Shown in pieces: positions 26,793-35,945 of a DNA stretch of 64,000 nucleotides. A program made the position numbers and the translations under genes. The notes under the pieces were generated by a model, which did no database searches, was not told where the DNA came from, and worked only from the letters and a program-made list of their open reading frames with translations. The DNA is from an uncultured Marinobacterium sp. (GTDB taxonomy: Bacteria; Pseudomonadota; Gammaproteobacteria; Pseudomonadales; Balneatricaceae), in NCBI GenBank assembly GCA_947501565.1, contig CANMWJ010000011.1, forward strand, positions 62,001 through 126,000, in the 5' to 3' direction. Position 1 is the first letter of the stretch, and each line of letters starts with the position of its first letter.

Positions 26793-28069
26793 CCTGGATG
26801 ATGTTAGCCGTAATGATCCTGCTGCTGGCGGCGGGTTTCCCGATGATGATGCCGCTGCTGGCGGCGACCCTGCTGGCATTCTTTATCTTCCTGCCGGACC
26901 TCAATATCCAGCTGGTCGCACAGCAGATGATCGGTGGCGTAAAACCGGCGGCGCTGATCGCCATCCCGATGTTTATCCTGGCCGCAGATATCATCACCCG
27001 TGGCCACTCCGCCGACCGTCTAGTCGATCTGGTGATGCGTTTTATGGGCCATATCCGTGGCGGGATGGCGGTCTCCGTGACAGCCGCCTGTGCGCTGTTT
27101 GGTGCGGTCTGCGGTTCCACCCAGGCCACCGTGGTGGCGGTAGGGGGCGCGATGCGCCCACGGATGCTGAAAGCAGGGTATAACGACTCCTTCGCCATGG
27201 GCCTGATCATCAACGCCGCCGACCTCGCCTACCTGATCCCGCCGTCCATCGGCATGATCATCTACGGCGTGATCTCCGGCACCTCGATCTCCGAGCTGTT
27301 TATCGCCGGCCTCGGTCCGGGCCTGCTGATCATCGTGCTGTTCTCCATGTACTGCATCTACTATGCGAAGAAGCACAACATCCCGGTGGAACCACGCGCC
27401 AACTGGAAGGAACGTTTCACCGCCCTGCGCCGCGCCATGTGGCCACTGGGTTTCCCGGCGATCATCGTCGGAGGTATCTACGGTGGCGTGTTCAGCCCAA
27501 CGGAAGCGGCAGCGATCTGCGTGCTCTATGCATTAGTACTGGAAGCACTGGTGTTCCGTTCCATCAAAATGCGTGATGTATTCGACATCGCCCTGTCGAC
27601 CGGTGCGATCACCTCGGTGGTGTTCATCCTGATCGCAGCGGGCGCGGCCTTCTCCTGGGTGCTGTCGTTTGCGCAGATTCCGCAGCAGATCATCGCCGCC
27701 ATCGGCCTGGAAGGTGCAGGCCCGATCATGACGCTGATCGCCATCAACATCGCCTTCTTTGTGGGCTGCATGTTTGTGGATTCGATCGTGGTGATTCTGA
27801 TTCTGGTGCCGATCTTCGCACCGCTGGTGAAAGCAGCAGGCCTCGATCCGGTTTTGGTGGGTGTACTGATTACATTGCAGGTAGCGATTGGTGCAGCGAC
27901 ACCACCATTCGGCTGCAACATCTTCACCGCCGTGGCGGTGTTCCGCCGACCGTTTATCGACGTGATCCGCGGGGTACCGGCCTTCCTGGTGATCCTGATG
28001 ATCGCCACGGTACTGCTGGTGCTCTTCCCCGAGATCTCACTCAGCTTGCGCGATCTCGCCTTCCGCTGA
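26789..28069 (+). CDS. TRAP transporter large permease (DctM family)
   Basis: 426 residues, about 12 membrane segments. Typical DctM sequence: ALIAIPMFILAADIITRG, AACALFGAVCGSTQATVVAV, and GATPPFG-type motif AATPPFGCNIF. Forms the Na+-driven translocation unit with DctQ. Start ATG overlaps the dctQ stop. It is the last gene of the dctPQM operon and is ended by a strong hairpin at 28151. Confidence 0.93.
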   Translation: MTWMMLAVMILLLAAGFPMMMPLLAATLLAFFIFLPDLNIQLVAQQMIGGVKPAALIAIPMFILAADIITRGHSADRLVDLVMRFMGHIRGGMAVSVTAACALFGAVCGSTQATVVAVGGAMRPRMLKAGYNDSFAMGLIINAADLAYLIPPSIGMIIYGVISGTSISELFIAGLGPGLLIIVLFSMYCIYYAKKHNIPVEPRANWKERFTALRRAMWPLGFPAIIVGGIYGGVFSPTEAAAICVLYALVLEALVFRSIKMRDVFDIALSTGAITSVVFILIAAGAAFSWVLSFAQIPQQIIAAIGLEGAGPIMTLIAINIAFFVGCMFVDSIVVILILVPIFAPLVKAAGLDPVLVGVLITLQVAIGAATPPFGCNIFTAVAVFRRPFIDVIRGVPAFLVILMIATVLLVLFPEISLSLRDLAFR

Positions 28070-28150
28070 TCCCTGCGTAAGGTGCAACGAATCTGACATT
28101 GATACCTCCCTAATTGTCATGTCAGTCTGGGGGCATGCTCCCACTTTATG

Positions 28151-28177
28151 ACGGCCCGCTTGCGGGCCGTTTTTTTG
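28151..28177 (+). terminator. Terminator of the TRAP operon
   Basis: ACGGCCCGC, short loop, GCGGGCCGT and seven T on the plus strand; there is no T run on the minus strand, so it serves dctM rather than clpB. Confidence 0.9.
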
Positions 28178-28205
28178 TGGATAAGGCGTTAGTCTGTTCG
28201 GGGTA

Positions 28206-30788
28206 TTAGCGGAAGGTAAACTCGCCCTCTTCCACATCCACCGCGATCTCATCCCCCGAGGCAAACTGCCCGGCAAGCAGCGCCTGTGCCAGTGGGTTCT
28301 CGATATACTGCTGGATCGCACGTTTGAGCGGACGGGCACCGTAGATCGGTTCGAAGCCCTGCTCCACCAGCTTGTCCATTGCAGTGCTGGTGAACGTCAT
28401 GGTCAGTTCGCGTTCGGCCAGACGGGCGCGCAGACGGTTAAGCTGGATCTCGGCGATTCCGGCTACCTGCTCTTTCTTCAGGCTGTGGAACACCACCACC
28501 TCGTCGATACGGTTGATCACCTCCGGGCGGAAATGTCCGCCAACCGCTTCCATCACCGCCGCACGCATCAGATCGTAGTCATCATCGTCGCTGAAGTTCT
28601 GGATCAGGTCGGACCCCAGGTTGGAGGTCATCACCACGATGGTGTTGCGGAAGTCCACGGTACGGCCCTGGCCATCGGTGAGGCGACCGTCTTCCAGCAC
28701 CTGCAACAGGATATTGAACACATCCGGGTGGGCTTTCTCCACCTCGTCCAGCAGCAGGACGGAGTACGGTTTGCGACGCACCGCTTCGGTCAGGTAACCC
28801 CCCTCTTCGTAACCAACGTAACCCGGAGGTGCACCGATCAGACGAGCGACGGAGTGTTTCTCCATAAACTCGGACATATCGATCCGCACCATCGCCTCTT
28901 CGGTATCAAAGAGGAATCCGGCCAGCGCCTTACATAGCTCGGTTTTACCCACCCCGGTCGGGCCGAGGAACAGGAAGGAACCGTGCGGACGGTTCGGGTC
29001 GGACAGGCCTGCGCGGGAGCGACGCACCGCGTTGGAGACGGCCACGACCGCTTCCTCCTGCCCCATCACGCGTTTGTGCAGTTCAGCTTCCATGCGCAGC
29101 AGTTTCTCACGCTCACCCTCCAGCATCTTGCTGATCGGGATACCGGTCCAGCGGGACACCACTTCAGCCACCTCTTCCTCGGTGACTTTGTTGCGCAGCA
29201 ACTTGTTCTTACTTTCGCTTTCGTTCTGCTCTGCTTCAGCGGCCTGCGCCAGCTGTTTCTCCAGCTCAGGGATACGGCCGTACTGCAGCTCTGACATTCT
29301 GGAAAGGTCACCGTCACGGCGCGCTTTTTCCATCTCTACGCGCACCTGATCCAGCTCCTCTTTCACCTTCTGGGAACCCTGTAGAGCAACCTTCTCGGCC
29401 TTCCAGATCTCGTCCAGATCAGCGAACTCCCGCTCCAGCTTGCCGATATGCTCTTCCAATTCAGCCAGGCGTTTTTTAGCAGCGGCGTCTTTCTCTTTCT
29501 TCAGCGCCTCACGTTCCATTTTTAACTGGATCAGGCGGCGTTCGAGGCGATCCATATCCTCCGGTTTGGAGTCCATCTCCATACGGATACGGCTCGCTGC
29601 CTCGTCGATCAGGTCGATTGCTTTGTCCGGCAGCTGACGGTCTGTGATGTACCGCTGGGATAACTTAGCCGCAGCAATGATCGCGGAGTCGGTGATATCC
29701 ACGCCGTGGTGCACTTCGTAGCGCTCTTTCAGGCCACGCAGGATCGCCACGGTATCCTCTTCGTTTGGTTCATCCACCAGCACCTTCTGGAAACGGCGCT
29801 CCAGCGCGGCGTCTTTCTCCACGTACTGACGGTATTCATCCAGCGTGGTTGCACCTACGCAGTGCAGTTCACCGCGCGCCAGTGCAGGTTTCAGCATATT
29901 GCCCGCGTCCATCGCGCCGTCGGCTTTACCCGCGCCGACCATGGTGTGCAGCTCATCGATAAACAGGATGATTTGACCTTCCTGTTTCGACAATTCGTTC
30001 AATACCGCTTTCAGGCGTTCTTCAAACTCACCACGGAACTTGGCGCCGGCGATCAGCGCACCCATATCCAGCGACAGTACACGCTTGCGCTTGAGGCCTT
30101 CCGGCACCTCACCGTTAACGATACGTTGCGCCAGCCCTTCGACAATAGCGGTCTTGCCCACCCCCGGTTCACCGATCAGCACCGGGTTGTTCTTGGTACG
30201 ACGCTGCAACACCTGGATGGCACGGCGGATCTCGTCGTCACGTCCGATCACTGGGTCCAGTTTGCCGCTCTCGGCGCGGGCGGTCAGGTCGACACAGTAT
30301 TTATCCAGCGCCTGACGGTTACCTTCGGCATTGGGATCGTTTACGTTTTCACCACCACGCATCTGATTGATCACTCCTTCCAGACGTTGTTTGTTTACAC
30401 CGGTATCGCGTAACAGTTTTCCAGCCGGGGATTTGTCGTCCACCAGCGCCAGCAGTACCAGCTCGCTGGCGATATACTCATCGCCACGCTGCTGCGATAA
30501 CTTATCCACAAGGTTGAAGATGCGGCCGGTATCGGGCGAGATACGGATCTCTCCGTCGGCGTTGGCCACACGCGGCAGGTCGCTCAGCGCCTGCGCCACT
30601 TTCTGTCGCAATGCGTTGATATCGGCACCGGCCTGCGCCAGCAGTTGCGGGGTGGAACCCTGCTGCTGATCCAGCAAGGCGCTGAGCAGGTGCATCGGTT
30701 CGATGTAGTTGTGATCACGGCCTACAGCAAGGGATTGCGCGTCAGCCAGTGCTTCCTGGAGTTTGGCGGTAAATTTATCAGGTCTCAT
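28206..30788 (-). CDS. clpB: ATP-dependent disaggregase ClpB
   Basis: 860 residues, full length. N-domain, AAA-1 with Walker A GEPGVGKT (about residue 205) and Walker B, a long coiled-coil M-domain (about 410-525, rich in [14 protein letters not shown] heptads), and AAA-2 with GPTGVGKT (about 605), ending [15 protein letters not shown]. It works with DnaK to rescue aggregated proteins. RBS AAGGAG upstream and a clear heat-shock promoter at 30954-30983. In many gammaproteobacteria it follows pgeF; here it is separate, 16 kb away from pgeF. Confidence 0.97.
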   Translation of the reverse strand: MRPDKFTAKLQEALADAQSLAVGRDHNYIEPMHLLSALLDQQQGSTPQLLAQAGADINALRQKVAQALSDLPRVANADGEIRISPDTGRIFNLVDKLSQQRGDEYIASELVLLALVDDKSPAGKLLRDTGVNKQRLEGVINQMRGGENVNDPNAEGNRQALDKYCVDLTARAESGKLDPVIGRDDEIRRAIQVLQRRTKNNPVLIGEPGVGKTAIVEGLAQRIVNGEVPEGLKRKRVLSLDMGALIAGAKFRGEFEERLKAVLNELSKQEGQIILFIDELHTMVGAGKADGAMDAGNMLKPALARGELHCVGATTLDEYRQYVEKDAALERRFQKVLVDEPNEEDTVAILRGLKERYEVHHGVDITDSAIIAAAKLSQRYITDRQLPDKAIDLIDEAASRIRMEMDSKPEDMDRLERRLIQLKMEREALKKEKDAAAKKRLAELEEHIGKLEREFADLDEIWKAEKVALQGSQKVKEELDQVRVEMEKARRDGDLSRMSELQYGRIPELEKQLAQAAEAEQNESESKNKLLRNKVTEEEVAEVVSRWTGIPISKMLEGEREKLLRMEAELHKRVMGQEEAVVAVSNAVRRSRAGLSDPNRPHGSFLFLGPTGVGKTELCKALAGFLFDTEEAMVRIDMSEFMEKHSVARLIGAPPGYVGYEEGGYLTEAVRRKPYSVLLLDEVEKAHPDVFNILLQVLEDGRLTDGQGRTVDFRNTIVVMTSNLGSDLIQNFSDDDDYDLMRAAVMEAVGGHFRPEVINRIDEVVVFHSLKKEQVAGIAEIQLNRLRARLAERELTMTFTSTAMDKLVEQGFEPIYGARPLKRAIQQYIENPLAQALLAGQFASGDEIAVDVEEGEFTFR

Positions 30789-30953
30789 TTTGTCTCCTTA
30801 CACAGCCATCAGGCCTGTGTGGGTTTGAGCGCTCCTGCGCCGACACCGGGTCAGCCGCAACAGCATCTCTGCACTCCCTTCACTCAGGCAAGTGCGGTGA
30901 AACAACTCCGGCAGCATCTGCCAGAGAGTCTTACGTAAATAACGCTTTCCTAA

Positions 30954-30983
30954 TGTATGGGGCCAGAAGGTTTGGGTTTCAAG
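30954..30983 (-). promoter_or_regulatory. Heat-shock (sigma32) promoter of clpB
   Basis: On the minus strand: CTTGAAA (30983-30977), a 14-base spacer and CCCCATACA (30962-30954), a near-perfect match to the RpoH consensus, about 165 bases upstream of the clpB start. Confidence 0.85.
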
Positions 30984-31087
30984 ATAGGTCATTAATTAGT
31001 CACCCTAACCCTAAGCATTAGAAAACCTAATGAAGTCACTAAAAAACCTGTAGGCTTAAACAAAACCTCAACAAAACCGTCACCAGC

Positions 31088-31126
31088 CTGTTATGCGAAC
31101 CGTCTAAAACTCTGTCCCCATATAAC
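31088..31126 (+). promoter_or_regulatory. Candidate PhoB box and -10 element before phoX
   Basis: CTGTTAT (31088-31094) and ACCGTCT (31099-31105) are spaced by 11 bases like the halves of a Pho box, with CCGTCAC 11 bases earlier and TATAAC at 31121-31126. The match to the CTGTCAT consensus is imperfect. Confidence 0.4.
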
Positions 31127-31149
31127 TAAACCTCAACGAGACTCGTGAG

Positions 31150-33066
31150 ATGCTTAAGAATCGACTTCAGGGTGACGCGGATCGCCTGCAGGATAACGCT
31201 TCCGATCTGGAAACTATCGTAGACAAAGCAGTAAGCCGTCGTGGTTTCCTGCGTGGTGGTGCTGCGGCAATGGGCCTGTTCCTGGCTGCTAACCCGCTGG
31301 CACAGGCGGTTGCTGCGGCAACCAAGCCTGCTGCAAGCAAACTGCTGGGTTTCTCTGCAATTCCAGCCAGCACCGCTGACACCTTTGTTGTACCTGAAGG
31401 CTACAACGCTCAGCCACTGATCTCCTGGGGTGACCCAATCCTGCGTGGCGCACCAGCATTTGACGAGTCCGGTACGCAGAACTCCGCGGCTCAGGCGGCC
31501 CAGTTCGGCGACAACACCGACGGCATGAGCCTGTTCCCACTGTCTGAAGATCGCGCACTGCTGGCGGTAAACAACGAATACACCAACTACAAACTGTTGT
31601 TCGATCACAAAGGTAAGGCGATGACCGCCGACGATGTGAAAAAAGCACAGGCAGCACACGGTGTATCCGTATTCGAGATCAAGCAGAACGCTGACGGCAG
31701 CTGGAGCTACCTGAAAGATTCTGCGTACAACCGCCGAATCACCGCCAACACTGAGATGGAGCTGACCGGTCCTGCGGCTGGCCACGATCTGGTGAAAACC
31801 AAGGCTGACCCAACCGGCAGGAAAGTGCTGGGTACCTTCAACAACTGCGCCAACGGCCAGACCCCTTGGGGCACTTACCTGACCTGTGAAGAGAACTTCA
31901 ACGGTTACTTCTCCTCCACCGACGCGGACATCAAACTGGACAAACACCAGAAGCGTTACGGCATCAAAGCGAAGGACAAGGGTTACCAGTGGTCCTCTTT
32001 TGATGAGCGTTTCGACCTGTCCAAAGAGTCTCAGGAAGCGAACCGTCACGGCTGGGTTGTTGAGATCGATCCATTCGATCCAACCTCCACGCCGAAGAAA
32101 CGCACTGCGCTGGGCCGTTTCAAGCATGAGAACGCGGCCCTGACCATCGATGACAACGGTCACGTAGTGGTTTACTTGGGTGACGACGAGCGTGGCGAGC
32201 ACCTGTACAAGTTCGTATCCAAAGGCAAATACAACGCCAACGATATGAAAGCGAACCGTGAACTGCTGGAAGAGGGTACCCTGTACGTGGCGCGCTTCAA
32301 TGCAGCGGAAGGTGAGCTGAAGGGCAAAGGTGAGTGGGTTGAACTGACCCACGGCAAAAACGGCCTGACCAAAGCCAACGGTTTCGAAGATCAGGCGTCT
32401 GTGATGATCTTTGCCCGTGAAGCAGCGACTCAGGTTGGCGCGACCACTATGGACCGCCCTGAGTGGGTTGCGGTACACCCGAACAACAAAGTTGTTTGCT
32501 GCACCCTGACCAATAACAAACACCGCGGCAAGAAAGAGGGCCAGCCGGTGGGTGGTCCTAACCCTCGCATCAACAACAAATACGGTCAGATCGTGCGTTG
32601 GTGGCCAGCTAACGGTAACCACACCGCCGCTGAATTCGATTGGGATCTACTGGTCGTTGCCGGTAACCCAAGCGTTCACTCCGGTAACCTGTACGCAGGT
32701 TCCAGCAACATTAGCGACGAGAACATGTTCAACAGCCCGGACGGCATCGGCTTCGACCAGGCAGGTCGTCTGTGGATTCAGACCGACGGTAACTACTCCA
32801 ACGCGAAGGACTTCGCGGGCATGGGCAACAACCAGATGCTGTGTGCTGACCCACAGACCGGCGAGATCCGCCGCTTCGCAACCGGCCCGGTTGCCTGTGA
32901 GATCACCGGCCTGACCTTCTCCCCTGACCAGCGCACCATGTTCGTGGGCATCCAGCACCCAGGCGAGAAAGACAAGCCATCCCACTTCCCTGCGGGCGGT
33001 AACAGCAAACCACGCTCCACCATCATGGTGGTACGTCGCAACGACGGTGGCATCATCGGCGCTTAA
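31150..33066 (+). CDS. phoX: PhoX-family phosphatase (DUF839), Tat-exported
   Basis: 638 residues with a twin-arginine signal: SRRGFL at residues 29-34, then a hydrophobic stretch ending AQAVA. PhoX enzymes are periplasmic or secreted, Ca2+/Fe3+-dependent alkaline phosphatases common in marine bacteria. Motifs typical of the family are NGQTPWGTYLTCEENFNGYF, RFKHENAALTIDDNGHVVVY and GIGFDQAGRLWIQTDGNYSN. It releases phosphate from organic phosphate esters. No phosphate transport genes are nearby. It stands alone with its own terminator and possibly a Pho box. Confidence 0.88.
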   Translation: MLKNRLQGDADRLQDNASDLETIVDKAVSRRGFLRGGAAAMGLFLAANPLAQAVAAATKPAASKLLGFSAIPASTADTFVVPEGYNAQPLISWGDPILRGAPAFDESGTQNSAAQAAQFGDNTDGMSLFPLSEDRALLAVNNEYTNYKLLFDHKGKAMTADDVKKAQAAHGVSVFEIKQNADGSWSYLKDSAYNRRITANTEMELTGPAAGHDLVKTKADPTGRKVLGTFNNCANGQTPWGTYLTCEENFNGYFSSTDADIKLDKHQKRYGIKAKDKGYQWSSFDERFDLSKESQEANRHGWVVEIDPFDPTSTPKKRTALGRFKHENAALTIDDNGHVVVYLGDDERGEHLYKFVSKGKYNANDMKANRELLEEGTLYVARFNAAEGELKGKGEWVELTHGKNGLTKANGFEDQASVMIFAREAATQVGATTMDRPEWVAVHPNNKVVCCTLTNNKHRGKKEGQPVGGPNPRINNKYGQIVRWWPANGNHTAAEFDWDLLVVAGNPSVHSGNLYAGSSNISDENMFNSPDGIGFDQAGRLWIQTDGNYSNAKDFAGMGNNQMLCADPQTGEIRRFATGPVACEITGLTFSPDQRTMFVGIQHPGEKDKPSHFPAGGNSKPRSTIMVVRRNDGGIIGA

Positions 33067-33086
33067 GCCGAAACCACTGCCTGATT

Positions 33087-33110
33087 AAAGGCGCCTGCGG
33101 GCGCCTTTTT
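33087..33110 (+). terminator. Terminator of phoX
   Basis: AAAGGCGCC, loop TGCG, GGCGCC and a T run 20 bases past the stop. Confidence 0.9.
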
Positions 33111-33164
33111 ATTGTGCGTTTTGTTAGGCTTCAGACAGAACATCCGGGTACTGCAGGTCTTCAG

Positions 33165-33195
33165 GTAGGTTGGCCATTGCGCAGCAATACCCAAC
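33165..33195. repeat. REP-like element
   Basis: GTAGGTTGGCCATTGCGCAG then CAATACCCAAC; single unit between phoX and the Lrp-type regulator. Confidence 0.8.
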
Positions 33196-33264
33196 ATTCC
33201 ACACCGATATGTCTGATGTGAGTACGGGATAAACAGAGCGGCAACTGGTCTACATAACGCAGGT

Positions 33265-33296
33265 GTTGGGAGTCGCTTCGCTCGTCACCAACCTAC
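33265..33296. repeat. REP-like element (inverted)
   Basis: GTTGGGAGTCGCTTCGCTCG then TCACCAACCTAC, the reverse orientation of the unit at 33165-33195, 69 bases away. Confidence 0.85.
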
Positions 33297-33309
33297 AGAG
33301 ACGGGATAC

Positions 33310-33735
33310 TTAGCGATACCACTCGCGCATAATCATATGGGTTTTGATGCGGGCGCCGTTGGGTTTCAGAGCATCGATCTCAGCGAGCAGATCGTGCAGG
33401 CGCTGCATGTTGGGCACCTCCACGTAGATCAGCACATCCACCTCACCGCTGGTACCGTGACAACGCTGCACCTCGGGAAATTTCATCACCTCCTGCACAA
33501 AAGGCGCGCATTCGAAACCACCGTGGCTGACTTCAAAATACGCCTTCAAGCTGCCGGATTCCTCCGGCGCTGCGGTCAATACCCGATAGCCGAGGATCTC
33601 GCCGGAGGCTTCCATCCGTCTGATCCGTTCCGACACAGCGGTGCGGGAGAGATTCACCTGCTCGGCGATGCTCGACACACTCTGGCGCGCATTCTCCCTG
33701 AGCGCTGCGATTATTTTCTGATCAAAGCTGTCCAT
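33310..33735 (-). CDS. Lrp/AsnC-family transcriptional regulator
   Basis: 141 residues. N-terminal HTH: FDQKIIAALRENARQSVSSI and AEQVNLSRTAVSERIRRMEA; C-terminal RAM ligand domain (residues about 65-141). It is divergent from a YjeH-like amino-acid exporter, so it probably senses an amino acid and controls export. The ligand is not known. Confidence 0.9.
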   Translation of the reverse strand: MDSFDQKIIAALRENARQSVSSIAEQVNLSRTAVSERIRRMEASGEILGYRVLTAAPEESGSLKAYFEVSHGGFECAPFVQEVMKFPEVQRCHGTSGEVDVLIYVEVPNMQRLHDLLAEIDALKPNGARIKTHMIMREWYR

Positions 33736-33856
33736 CTGAAACCTGTGCCTGCAAAACGTCGGAATACCTTGGGAAAAGCTGCAGATTGAAAGCGGATCGC
33801 GACGCCTTGTTCTGGCGATGATCCGTACACTGATGTTTTCGATCTGGAGCTTGGGG

Positions 33857-35113
33857 ATGACAAGGCTAAATCAAACAATTACGCGCTGGCAAGGCATGGG
33901 ACTTATCGCCACCACCCTGCTGGGTACCGGCGTGTTTATCATCCCGCAACTCACCATCCAGCATGCGGGTGACAACGCCATCTGGGCCTGGCTGATTCTG
34001 TTGCTCGGCATACTGCCGTTGGCTTATATCTTTTCCGAGCTGGGGCGCAAGTACACCCATGCAGCCGGTCCTGCCTACTTTGTCAGTAAAGCGTTTGGTG
34101 TCACCGCCGGACGACTGATCGGCCTGCTGTTCCTGTTTGCGGTCCCACCCGGTGCCGCCGCTGCGCTGATCATGACCTTTAAGTTTCTCGATCCACTGAT
34201 CACTCTCAGTGCGCACCAGTTGCTGGGGGCGGAACTGGCGGTTTTTCTGCTGCTGTTTTTTATCAACCGCCGGGGCTTGCAGCTTTCCGGGCGTATCCAA
34301 CTGGGTCTGGCATTAACGATTGTGGCGGTGGTGAGTTTGATGCTGGTTGTCGCGCTTTTCGACCAAGCCGAACCTGTCGCTGTTCAGCAGGGTGACGGTG
34401 ATGCGGTGTTGGCCGCCATCGGGCTGGCGATCTGGAGTTTTCTGGGAATTGAGGCGATCACCCACCTAGCCACCGAGTTCAGGGACGTAAAACGGGATTT
34501 TATACCCGCGACCGTCGGCGGCATTACCCTGGTTGGGCTGATCTTTATGGGCTGTACCTACCTGTCGCTGCTGGCACCGGATCACAGCCTGGCGATGGTG
34601 GGAGCCTTTGAGCTTTTGCTCGGTGAGAGCGGCCGCTGGATCATCGGCATCCTCGGGTTGATCAGCGGGCTGGCGACCATCAACGTCTACTTCGCCAGCC
34701 TGTCGCGACTGGCCTGGAGTTTCAGTAACGAAGGCGTACTGCCTGCACAACTCAAACCGCTGAATAAACATCAGGTACCGGCGGTCGCCTTGCTGGTGTT
34801 TATCCTGATCTCCGCTTTGATGCTGCTGCTCAGTTTTATCGCCGAGCTGGATTTTACCGCCCTGGCGCACTGGGTGAACGGAGCTTTTGTATTGATCTAC
34901 ACCGCCTCCCTGCTCGCAGCGTGGAAACTGCTGTCGAGCCGACACCGCCCCGCAATCCTGGTCGGTCTTAGCGCCTGTGGATTATTTATCTACTGTCTGG
35001 GCAACGCCATGTTGTATGCCCTGCTCCTGGCGGCCGCTATCACAATTGGCCTGCACGCCCAGCGGTTATGGCAAAAGCGGCATCCGGATCTGGAAGTTGA
35101 AACCAGCCGTTAA
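33857..35113 (+). CDS. APC-family amino-acid exporter, YjeH-like
   Basis: 418 residues from ATG 33857 (GGAG seven bases upstream; the earlier in-frame ATG at 33818 is less likely). About 12 membrane segments. It resembles E. coli YjeH, the methionine/branched-chain amino-acid exporter, with LLGTGVFIIPQLTIQHAGDN, AIWAWLILLL, FLGIEAITHLATEFRDVKRD and CTYLSLL. The divergent Lrp-family gene supports a role in amino-acid efflux. The exact substrate is inferred. Confidence 0.82.
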   Translation: MTRLNQTITRWQGMGLIATTLLGTGVFIIPQLTIQHAGDNAIWAWLILLLGILPLAYIFSELGRKYTHAAGPAYFVSKAFGVTAGRLIGLLFLFAVPPGAAAALIMTFKFLDPLITLSAHQLLGAELAVFLLLFFINRRGLQLSGRIQLGLALTIVAVVSLMLVVALFDQAEPVAVQQGDGDAVLAAIGLAIWSFLGIEAITHLATEFRDVKRDFIPATVGGITLVGLIFMGCTYLSLLAPDHSLAMVGAFELLLGESGRWIIGILGLISGLATINVYFASLSRLAWSFSNEGVLPAQLKPLNKHQVPAVALLVFILISALMLLLSFIAELDFTALAHWVNGAFVLIYTASLLAAWKLLSSRHRPAILVGLSACGLFIYCLGNAMLYALLLAAAITIGLHAQRLWQKRHPDLEVETSR

Positions 35114-35201
35114 CGCCGAGCCTTCACTTGTCAGCTATTTCCCCGTTGCCTATGTTTATTACCTAAGGATGTAAAAAAATCCACGAGTAAAAGGCCCCCC
35201 A

Positions 35202-35927
35202 ATGGTTACTCGCATCCGTATGTTTACGCTGCTTTTCAGCGTCATCTGGCTCACGGGTTGTATGACGCAATCTATCCACAGCGAACGTCATCAGGCGTTA
35301 TCCACCTACAAACTTCCTGCAGGTACCAGCAAAGCCTTACTGCTCCCCATCGATATCACCGTGCATGAACTGCACGTGAGTGGCAGTGAAGAGGTGCCCG
35401 CCTGGACAGCGAAAGGCACCCAAAAGGTTGGAGCTGCGGTCCGTAACCGCCTTGCCCGCTACGGCAAGCTGCGCATTATGGAAACAGATCACCTGGATGA
35501 AAGCGCCCAGAAAGCTATCGACCAACACCTCGCGCTCTACTACCCCGTGTTGTTTACGCAGATGATGTACCGCAACGAGAAAGCCTGGCAACACAAGCTC
35601 TCTCAAGTCGACAGCACGCTGGGGCCTGGCCTGGCTTTTCTGCAACAACAAACCGGTGCGAGTCTAGCTATCGTGGTCAGCGGAGCCGATTACATCTCCA
35701 CCAGCGGCCGCAAAATGACCAGTTTTCTGGCGGCCGCATTCGGTGTCGTAGTGCCGATGGGGCAGTCGTTCCTCAACATTGGGATCATCGACCTGAAAAC
35801 GGGCAACCTGTTGTGGAACAACACAACGCTGTCGGCCTCGCTCGGCTTCCTGGAAGACAAGGACGTTAACGAAGCGCTGGAACATCTGTTCGCAACCTTC
35901 CCCGCGTTCCGGCGGGCTCAACCATAG
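35202..35927 (+). CDS. Outer-membrane-type lipoprotein of unknown function, first gene of M48 operon
   Basis: 241 residues; lipoprotein signal with lipobox LTGC (C20). The mature protein begins MTQSIHSERHQALSTYKLPA and includes ITVHELHVSGSEEVPAWTAK, then VVVSGADYISTSGRKMTSFL and GIIDLKTGNLLWNNT, a pattern seen in lipoproteins that report a total over components. I do not recognise the family. It is followed after 18 bases by the M48 metalloprotease, so the three genes 35202-37703 are likely one operon. Confidence 0.75.
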   Translation: MVTRIRMFTLLFSVIWLTGCMTQSIHSERHQALSTYKLPAGTSKALLLPIDITVHELHVSGSEEVPAWTAKGTQKVGAAVRNRLARYGKLRIMETDHLDESAQKAIDQHLALYYPVLFTQMMYRNEKAWQHKLSQVDSTLGPGLAFLQQQTGASLAIVVSGADYISTSGRKMTSFLAAAFGVVVPMGQSFLNIGIIDLKTGNLLWNNTTLSASLGFLEDKDVNEALEHLFATFPAFRRAQP

Positions 35928-35945
35928 GCAAAGTAAGGTAAGGGA

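Noticed and set aside
31126..32622. 498-codon minus-strand frame opposite phoX
   Set aside because: Antisense shadow of biased phoX codons, no family features.
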